This document shows, piece after piece, positions 58,724 through 64,000 of a DNA stretch of 64,000 bases. The position numbers and the translations under genes are program-made. Location of the stretch: contig NZ_JAIWNC010000003.1 in NCBI RefSeq assembly GCF_020216025.1, positions 62,001-126,000 on the forward strand, read 5' to 3'. Origin of the DNA: Jidongwangia harbinensis. Its GTDB lineage: Bacteria > Actinomycetota > Actinomycetes > Mycobacteriales > Micromonosporaceae. The notes beneath the pieces were generated by a model, which was not told the DNA's origin, did not search any database, and saw only the letters and a list, made by a program, of their open reading frames with translations. Position 1 is the stretch's first letter; each line of letters begins with the position of its first letter.

Positions 58724-59725
58724 TCAGACCTTGCTGTCGGCCAGTTCCTTGCGACGGTCGCGTGACGACTTCATCAGGCTGGCCACCGTCGCGATGCCCA
58801 GCGTGCCGATGATGACCAGCAGCGACAACCAGATCGGGATCTCCGGCGCCCACGGCACACCGTCACCGCCGTTGATGAACGACAGCTGGTTGGTGTGCAG
58901 CGCCTCCAGGAAGAGCTTCACACCGATGAAGGCGAGCACGAACGCCAGGCCGAGGTTGAGGTAGACCAGACGCTCCAGCAGGCCGCCGAGCAGGAAGTAC
59001 AGCTGGCGCAGGCCCATCAGCGCGAAGACGTTCGCGGTGAAGACGAGGTACGGCTCCTTGGTGATGCCGAAGATCGCCGGGATCGAGTCCAGCGCGAAGA
59101 TCAGGTCGGTGGTACCGATCGCGATCATCACGATCAGCATCGGCGTGAACAGCCGCTTGCCGGTCTCGGACAGCATCATCATCTTGCCGTCGCCGAACGA
59201 CGAGGAGATCGGCAGCGCGCGCTTCGCCCACCGGATGAGGACGTTCTCCTTGAAGTCCTCCTCGTCGTTCTCGCCCTGCTTCACCAGCGTGACGGCGGTG
59301 TACACCAGGAAGGCACCGAAGATGTAGAAGACCCAGGAGAACTGCGCGATCAGCGCCGCACCGGCCGCGATGAACGCACCGCGCATCAGCAGCGCCAGCA
59401 CGATGCCGATGAGCAGCACCTTCTGCTGGAGGCGCCGGGGCACCGCGAACCGGGCCATGATGATCACGAAGACGAACAGGTTGTCGACGGAGAGGCTGTA
59501 CTCGGTCAGCCAGCCCGTGTAGAACTCCGCGGCGTACGTGCCGCCCGCGGTGACCCAGACGCCCACACCGAACAGCAGCGCGAAGGCCACGTAGAAGCCG
59601 ACCCAGGACCCGGCCTCACGCATGCTGGGCTCATGTGGTCGCCGGCCGACGATCAGCAGGTCGACCGCGAGCACGGCGACGAGGGCGACCAGGGTGACGA
59701 TCCAGACCCAGGCGGACACGTTCAA
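58724..59725 (-). CDS. TerC-family membrane protein (Mn exporter type) under riboswitch control
   Basis: A 333-residue polytopic membrane protein of the TerC/Alx family. The family core SLSVDNLFVFVIIMARF (about 78-94) and TDLIFALDSIPAIFGIT (about 205-221), both with conserved Asp residues in membrane helices, are intact; a cytoplasmic loop holds NDEEDFKENVL. Related proteins load or export Mn2+. The TTG at 59725 was chosen because GGAGG lies 6 bases upstream and it gives the family start MNVSAWVW; ATG at 59752 and GTG at 59719 are alternatives. A yybP-ykoY riboswitch lies in the leader. Confidence 0.92.
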   Translation of the reverse strand: MNVSAWVWIVTLVALVAVLAVDLLIVGRRPHEPSMREAGSWVGFYVAFALLFGVGVWVTAGGTYAAEFYTGWLTEYSLSVDNLFVFVIIMARFAVPRRLQQKVLLIGIVLALLMRGAFIAAGAALIAQFSWVFYIFGAFLVYTAVTLVKQGENDEEDFKENVLIRWAKRALPISSSFGDGKMMMLSETGKRLFTPMLIVMIAIGTTDLIFALDSIPAIFGITKEPYLVFTANVFALMGLRQLYFLLGGLLERLVYLNLGLAFVLAFIGVKLFLEALHTNQLSFINGGDGVPWAPEIPIWLSLLVIIGTLGIATVASLMKSSRDRRKELADSKV

Positions 59726-59752
59726 CAGGAACCTCCGGCAGACACGGTTCAT

Positions 59753-59782
59753 CGCTGCACCACGACTCGGTCGGGTGCAGCG
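59753..59782 (-). promoter_or_regulatory. Hairpin between riboswitch and terC start (expression platform)
   Basis: An 8-bp perfect stem (cgctgcac and gtgcagcg) with a 14-base loop lies between the aptamer and the GGAGG at 59732-59736. Its left arm is contiguous with the 3' end of the aptamer, so metal binding could change whether this hairpin forms. Confidence 0.5.
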
Positions 59783-59787
59783 ACATG

Positions 59788-59912
59788 CGACTGTCGAAGG
59801 TCTCTTCCGCCGGGCGCCCGAGAGCGGGTGACCGACCGCCGGCCCCGGGTCCACCCTCAGGGATGGGACCGTGTTGACGAGACCGGCGCAGAGGAATACT
59901 CCCCTTCCAACC
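59788..59912 (-). ncRNA. yybP-ykoY (Mn2+) riboswitch
   Basis: The leader of the terC gene, read on the reverse strand, contains the aptamer's conserved blocks in order: ggaaggggagta at the 5' side (near 59908-59897), gtcaacacggtcccatcc (59878-59861), a GC-rich hairpin, and ggaagagaccttcgac at the 3' side (59807-59792). This class binds Mn2+ and commonly sits upstream of terC-type genes. Boundaries are approximate. Confidence 0.85.
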
Positions 59913-60084
59913 TCGCCATTGTGTCGCATCCACGGCAGTTCGCACACACCAGATGGGGATAAGTGCGCGAGGTCTCCCCGTCGGTGCCTAAAAGACCAGG
60001 TCGCGGACGCTTTTTGCACGGTACCGCACCACCGCTAGGGCATCCTAGGAGGCTAGCCACCTGCCGGTATGGCAGGCTGGCATC

Positions 60085-60381
60085 ATGATCCTCGAAGTTG
60101 CCCTCATCGACGTCTTCCCCGGCCGGGAGGACGCCTTCGCCGCGGCGTACCAGAAGGCCCACCCGATCCTCGCCGGCACCCCCGGATGCCAGTCGGTACG
60201 GATGACCCGCGGCATCGAGTCACCGTCCCGGTTCGTGCTCCTGGTGGAGTGGGACAGCGTCGCGGCGCACCAGGAAAACTTCCGGGAGACCGAGCGCTTC
60301 GGCGAGTGGCGGGCGCTGATCGGGCCATTCTTCGCCAAGCCCCCGGTGGTCGAACACTTCACCGACGTCGCGGCCGGCTAG
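60085..60381 (+). CDS. Antibiotic biosynthesis monooxygenase (ABM) domain protein
   Basis: A 98-residue single-domain ABM protein with the ferredoxin-like dimeric fold: ILEVALIDVFPGREDAFAAAYQKAHPIL, then RFVLLVEWDSVAAHQENFR and a closing FGEWRALIGPFFAKPPVVEHF. Members oxidise quinone-like compounds or degrade heme, and many have no known role. A small hairpin (cctgcc-ggtat-ggcagg) sits just before the ATG. It stands alone, divergent from terC. Confidence 0.88.
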   Translation: MILEVALIDVFPGREDAFAAAYQKAHPILAGTPGCQSVRMTRGIESPSRFVLLVEWDSVAAHQENFRETERFGEWRALIGPFFAKPPVVEHFTDVAAG

Positions 60382-60674
60382 GCGGTCCCTGGCCCTCGCC
60401 GGGGCCTCGCCGGCCGGTCCGTCCGATGTCTCGGATGTCGGGCCGGTGGTGTCGTGGCGCCGGCCGAGTCGACGGCTTCGATTCCGCGTTTCCTGCGGCG
60501 TGCTCGTGGCACCGGTCCAGTCGACGGCTCGGACTCCGCGCCTGCCGTCTCGTGCGGGCGCTGGCGGTCGAGCGTCGGGCGGTCGGGCAGTAGGTGACCG
60601 CTATGGACGGGGTCGCAGGCGTGATGGGTCGCGCGTGGTTGCGCCGATGTGGCTTTGCCGAGCGCGCCGGAATC

Positions 60675-60880
60675 CGCACCCCGGGCGCGGGTCGGTCCCG
60701 GGCGCGCCACGCACCGCAACCCCACACGCCGGACGCGCGTGGCTTCCGGGCGCGCTGCGCGCCGCACCCCCACACGCCGGGCGCGTGTGGCTTCCGGGCG
60801 CGCTCCGCGCCGCACCCCACACGCCGGGCGCGCGTGGCTTCCGGGCGCGCTCCGCGCCGCGCCTCCACACGCCGGGCTCG
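60675..60880. repeat. 48-bp tandem repeat, about four copies
   Basis: The marker cacacgccgg recurs at 60723, 60771, 60818 and 60866, giving 47-48-bp spacing. Each unit contains ggcttccgggcgcgct and cgcgccgca. An inverted partial relative (tggagttgcggcgcg) follows at about 60895. The unit is similar to the repeat at 43.4 kb. Confidence 0.85.
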
Positions 60881-61023
60881 GGTCGGAGGGGCGGGTGGAG
60901 TTGCGGCGCGAAGCGCGCCACTGCTCCCCACGCCCGAGCCGAAAGGTCGGGTGATGCGCTGCGGACGGGGACTCGGGCGACGCGGCCGTCCGCAGGCGTC
61001 GAACGTCCGCGGGCGTCGAAGTC

Positions 61024-61058
61024 GTGCAGCTGTGGTCGATATACGACCACAGGTGCAC
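61024..61058. promoter_or_regulatory. Long interrupted palindrome, function unknown
   Basis: Arms of 15 bases (gtgcagctgtggtcg and cgaccacaggtgcac) match at 14 positions around a 5-base atata centre. It has no T run, so it is more like an operator or recombination-type site than a terminator. It lies 127 bases before the GNAT start. Confidence 0.5.
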
Positions 61059-61184
61059 AAGATCTGCCGGCAGCGGACCCCACCACCAGCTCGGGCGCGG
61101 CGAGCTGACGTGCGATGCGCCGCGTCAGGTGACTGCCAGGAAATCCGGTGCGGAGCACGGCGGACCGTGGCTACGCTGCGGCGC

Positions 61185-62258
61185 GTGCCGGAATCGGACG
61201 AGGTGAACTGGGCGCCACTCGACGGCGCCGCCGACGACCTGGTGGCGCTGGCCATGGCCGGCCACGCGCGGGACGGCGGCCTGTCCGCTGCCACCGATCC
61301 GGGATTTCTGCGCGGCCGGTGGTCCGCCGAGGGCGTCGTGACACTCGGCGGGTGGGTCGGCGGCCGACTGGTCGCGGCCGGGGCGGTGCGTCCGTATCCG
61401 GCCGACGGCGGGGCGCTGTTCACCGGGCTGGTCCATCCGGACTGGCGTGGACGCGGGCTCGGCAGTCGACTGCTGGACTGGGGCCTGGCCGAGGGCAGCC
61501 GCCTGGACCAGGCCGAGGACAGCCGCCTGGACCAGGCCGAGGGCAGCCACCCTGACCCGGTCGAGGGTGGTCGCCCGGATCAAGTCGGCGAGGGAGTGGT
61601 CGCCGCCGTCGAGGACGGCCCTCTCGCCCCAGCCCTGGAACGCCCCGCCGGGAACGGTCCCGTCGGCGCCGAGGAGGACGGGTCCATCAGCCCGGAGGGC
61701 GGCGGTCGAGTGACGGTAGAGACCGAGTCGCTGGTGCCGGCCGCGGAGGCGCTGTTCCGTTCGCGCGGACTGCGTCAGGTGTTCGCCGAGGACGTGCTGC
61801 GGATCGACCTCACCGAGGCCGTGCCGGAGCCGGTGTGGCCGCCGGGGACCGTGCTGCGGGACTGGTCCGGGGACACTGCGCCGCGGTTCTTCGCTGTGTA
61901 CCAGGCGGCGTTCCGGGAGCGGCCCGGCTTTCCGGGGTGGTCGGCGGAGGAGTGGATCGGCGACGCCGACGAGGACGCGGACTTCCGGCCGCGGCTGTCG
62001 GTGCTGGCCACCGTGCCGGGCGTGGGTGACGCCGGGTTCCTCCTCGCGGAGAGCGACCGGATCGCCCAGGTGGGTGTCGTGCCGGCGGCCCGCGGTGCCG
62101 GGGTCGGCGCGGCACTGGTCCGGGAGGCACTACGGCGGATGCGGGCCGGCGGTGCGGTGCGGGCCTCGCTCGAGGTCAATGTGAACAATCCGGCCGGGCG
62201 GTTGTACCGGCGGCTCGGATTCATCCCGGCCGGCCGGCGGGCGCGCTACGCGACCTGA
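61185..62258 (+). CDS. Tandem-GNAT acetyltransferase, MshD-like layout, with repeat insertion
   Basis: A 357-residue protein with two GNAT domains, the arrangement of mycothiol synthase. The first domain has acetyl-CoA motif VHPDWRGRGLGSRLLDWGLAE (about 84-104) and the second VGVVPAARGAGVGAALVREALRRM (about 295-318), ending NNPAGRLYRRLGFIPAGR. About 65 residues, partly from a 24-bp repeat (SRLDQAED), interrupt the first domain after its CoA-binding helix. The substrate is not established and MshD identity is only suggested by layout. GTG at 61185 is a best guess among several in-frame starts. Confidence 0.75.
   Translation: MPESDEVNWAPLDGAADDLVALAMAGHARDGGLSAATDPGFLRGRWSAEGVVTLGGWVGGRLVAAGAVRPYPADGGALFTGLVHPDWRGRGLGSRLLDWGLAEGSRLDQAEDSRLDQAEGSHPDPVEGGRPDQVGEGVVAAVEDGPLAPALERPAGNGPVGAEEDGSISPEGGGRVTVETESLVPAAEALFRSRGLRQVFAEDVLRIDLTEAVPEPVWPPGTVLRDWSGDTAPRFFAVYQAAFRERPGFPGWSAEEWIGDADEDADFRPRLSVLATVPGVGDAGFLLAESDRIAQVGVVPAARGAGVGAALVREALRRMRAGGAVRASLEVNVNNPAGRLYRRLGFIPAGRRARYAT
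61497..61560. repeat. 24-bp in-frame repeat inside the GNAT gene
   Basis: Copies of agccgcctggaccaggccga at 24-base spacing encode SRLDQAE(D/G). Related, more diverged units continue to about 61600. The unit length keeps the reading frame. Confidence 0.8.
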
Positions 62259-62532
62259 CGGCCGGCGGACGCGACCTGACGGCAGACGAACGTGCTACGC
62301 GACCTGACGGCCGGCACGTCACCCGAGCGCCGGCCGCCGACCCGCGACCGCCCCGGGGCCTCCGCACCCCGAGACCGCCAGCCCGCAGCCGCCCAGGACC
62401 AGAACCCCCACACCCCGAGACCGCCAGCCCGCAGCCGCCCAGGACCAGAACCCCCGCACCCCGAGACCGGCGGCCCGCGGTTGCCCACGGACCGCGTCGA
62501 TCGGGAACCCCGGCGCTGGACGCTGATCCGGG
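62259..62532. other. Intergenic spacer between GNAT and uvrB
   Basis: This 274-base convergent space carries three copies of a 17-base phrase (ctacgcgacctgacggc type, 62245-62310) followed by a 46-bp tandem repeat. No gene is seen. Confidence 0.6.
62367..62480. repeat. 46-bp tandem repeat, about 2.5 copies
   Basis: The phrase ccccgagaccgccagcccgc recurs at 62367, 62413 and (with changes) 62459, each followed by agccgcccaggaccagaacc in complete copies. Confidence 0.85.
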
Positions 62533-64000
62533 TTACTTGACGCCGGTCATGTCCATCCCCCGCAGTTCCTTCTTCAGCTCGGACACCTCGTCGCGGATCC
62601 GGGCGGCCAGCTCGAACTGCAGCTCCCGGGCGGCGGCCAGCATCTGGTCGTTGAGGTCCTGGATGAGCTGTGCCAGCTCGGCGCGGGCCATGCCCTCGCG
62701 GGCCGGTGTGGACGAGGCGCGGGACTTGGACCGGGTCTCCGGCACCGGGCCCTTGCCACGGGACATCTGGCGGCCGCCGCCGCCGACCATGGCGCCGCTG
62801 ACCGCGGTGTCGGTGTCCTCGGCCTCGCGGTAGATGTCGTCGAGGATGTCGTGGATCTTCTTGCGGAGCGCCTGCGGCACGATGCCGTTCGCCTCGTTGT
62901 GGGCGATCTGTTTGGCGCGGCGCCGGTCCGTCTCCTCGATGGCGTCGCGCATCGAGGGGGTCATCTTGTCGGCGTACATGTGGACCTCGCCCGAGACGTT
63001 ACGGGCGGCGCGGCCGATGGTCTGGATGAGCGAGCGGCCGCTGCGCAGGAAGCCCTCCTTGTCCGCGTCCAGGATGGCGACCAGCGACACCTCGGGCAGG
63101 TCGAGGCCCTCGCGCAGCAGGTTGATGCCGACCAGGACGTCGTAGTCGCCCTTGCGGAGTTCCTTGAGCAGCTCGACCCGGCGCAGCGTGTCGACCTCGG
63201 AGTGCAGGTAGCGCACCCGGATGCCGTTCTCCAGCAGGTAGTCGGTGAGATCCTCGGCCATCTTCTTGGTCAGCGTGGTGACCAGCACCCGCTCGTCGCG
63301 GTCGGTGCGTTCCTTGATCTCGTGCATCAGGTCGTCGATCTGGCCCTTGGTCGGCTTCACCACGACCTGCGGATCGACCAGGCCGGTCGGCCGGATCACC
63401 TGCTCCACGTATTCCCCGCCGGTCTGCTGCATCTCCCACGGGCCCGGGGTGGCGGACAGGAAGACCATCTGGCCGACCCGCTCCAGGAACTCGTCGAAGC
63501 GCAGCGGCCGGTTGTCGGCGGCGCTGGGCAGCCGGAAACCGTGCTCGATGAGGATGCGCTTGCGGGAGGCGTCCCCCTCGTACATGCCGCCGATCTGCGG
63601 GATCGTCACGTGCGACTCGTCGATGATCGTGAGGAAGTCGTCCGGGAAGTAGTCGAGCAGGGTGAACGAGGGGTCACCGGGCTTCCGGCCGTCCATGTGC
63701 ATGGAGTAGTTCTCGATGCCGTTGCAGAACCCGACCTGGCGCATCATCTCGATGTCGTACGTGGTGCGCATCCGCAGCCGCTGCGCCTCCAGCAGCTTGC
63801 CCTGCCGCTCCAGCTCGGCCAGCCGCTCGGCCAGCTCGGCCTCGATGTCACGGATCGCCCGCTCCATCCGCTCCGGGCCGGCCACGTAGTGCGTAGCCGG
63901 GAAGATGACCAGCTCGTCCACCTCGCGGACGATCTCGCCGGTCAGCGGGTGCAGGTAGTAGAGCTTCTCCACCTCGTCGCCGAACAGCTCGACGCGCACG
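62533..64000 (-). CDS. uvrB: UvrB, excinuclease ABC subunit B (partial, C-terminal part)
   Basis: The last 489 residues of UvrB; the N-terminal part lies beyond the window end. Helicase motifs are readable: [48 protein letters not shown], and [29 protein letters not shown] with QTIGRAARN. The C-terminal UVR domain ([31 protein letters not shown]), which contacts UvrC, ends the protein. A short Ser/Pro/Arg-rich linker precedes it. UvrB loads onto damage with UvrA and hands over to UvrC, both also encoded in this window. Confidence 0.96.
   Translation of the reverse strand, partial: VRVELFGDEVEKLYYLHPLTGEIVREVDELVIFPATHYVAGPERMERAIRDIEAELAERLAELERQGKLLEAQRLRMRTTYDIEMMRQVGFCNGIENYSMHMDGRKPGDPSFTLLDYFPDDFLTIIDESHVTIPQIGGMYEGDASRKRILIEHGFRLPSAADNRPLRFDEFLERVGQMVFLSATPGPWEMQQTGGEYVEQVIRPTGLVDPQVVVKPTKGQIDDLMHEIKERTDRDERVLVTTLTKKMAEDLTDYLLENGIRVRYLHSEVDTLRRVELLKELRKGDYDVLVGINLLREGLDLPEVSLVAILDADKEGFLRSGRSLIQTIGRAARNVSGEVHMYADKMTPSMRDAIEETDRRRAKQIAHNEANGIVPQALRKKIHDILDDIYREAEDTDTAVSGAMVGGGGRQMSRGKGPVPETRSKSRASSTPAREGMARAELAQLIQDLNDQMLAAARELQFELAARIRDEVSELKKELRGMDMTGVK

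Larger units (their letters stand above)
60382..61184. other. Intergenic spacer with tandem repeats and a long palindrome
   Basis: About 800 bases with open frames on both strands but no recognisable gene. It holds a 48-bp tandem repeat (60675-60880) and a 35-base interrupted palindrome (61024-61058). The rest shows nothing I can assign beyond the likely promoter of the GNAT gene. Confidence 0.6.

Noticed and set aside
59857..60362. Small reverse-strand open frames upstream of terC
   Set aside because: They overlap the riboswitch and the ABM gene and have no family features.
60594..61184. Upstream extension of the tandem-GNAT protein
   Set aside because: It reads through the 48-bp repeat and the long palindrome; no relative would have this N-terminus.

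Overview
The window is very GC-rich actinobacterial chromosome, most probably from the Micromonosporaceae and Actinoplanes-like. This is inferred from the gene order (suf operon, ctaA/ctaB, tkt-tal, zwf-opcA-pgl, secG, tpiA-pgk-gap, whiA-yvcK-rapZ-uvrC), the mycothiol-dependent enzyme families, RbpA and WhiA, and a flagellar gene, since Actinoplanes makes motile spores. No IS transposase, prophage, CRISPR array, tRNA or rRNA was found.

Layout. 1-3.7 kb: an AlkD-like DNA repair protein, a LysE-type exporter, a histidine phosphatase flanked by simple tandem repeats, and a mycothiol-type DinB protein. 3.7-10.6 kb: a tightly coupled reverse-strand operon sufR-sufB-sufD-Rieske ferredoxin-sufC-sufS-sufU-sufT for Fe-S cluster assembly, ending at a clear terminator. 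10.6-15.5 kb: heme A synthase, an Lrp regulator facing an EamA exporter, an ATP-grasp protein, a small unknown protein and heme O synthase. 15.7-22.5 kb: the pentose phosphate genes tkt-tal and zwf-opcA-pgl. 22.5-25 kb: an orphan fliQ, a VOC protein, a MITE-like 165-bp palindrome, a GNAT, rbpA and secG. 25-28 kb: tpiA-pgk-gap. 28.4-34.7 kb: whiA-yvcK-rapZ-uvrC, with repeat-encoded insertions in three consecutive genes. 34.7-41.6 kb: a Tat/lipoprotein Rieske protein, uvrA with an SOS-box-like site, and a membrane protein with rsgA, which is preceded by a 15-codon leader ORF. 41.8-45.5 kb: a mycothiol enzyme with an MBL hydrolase, then an SPFH-RHH-GPP34 operon behind a palindromic operator. 45.4-49.1 kb: a racemase/NCS1 permease/GntR/cysteine hydrolase cassette. 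49.3-53.2 kb: a two-component system with a duplicated extracytoplasmic domain, a ClpP homologue without catalytic residues, and a divergent L11 paralogue. 53.3-64 kb: a secreted phosphoesterase, typA, HxlR/SDR, a TerC manganese exporter behind a yybP-ykoY riboswitch, an ABM protein, a repeat-rich spacer, a tandem-GNAT enzyme and the 3' part of uvrB.

The core genes form coherent sets: Fe-S assembly, heme A, carbon metabolism yielding NADPH and triose phosphates, and all three UvrABC subunits. The most unusual material is accessory: the SPFH-RHH-GPP34 module, the kinase with a duplicated sensor-like domain, the catalytically empty ClpP next to an L11 paralogue lacking the thiopeptide-contact prolines, the lone fliQ, the leader ORF before rsgA, and in-frame repeat growth in conserved genes.

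All calls come from reading the sequence and translated proteins; no database search was run. Start codons were chosen from ribosome-binding sites, overlaps with upstream stops and family N-termini.
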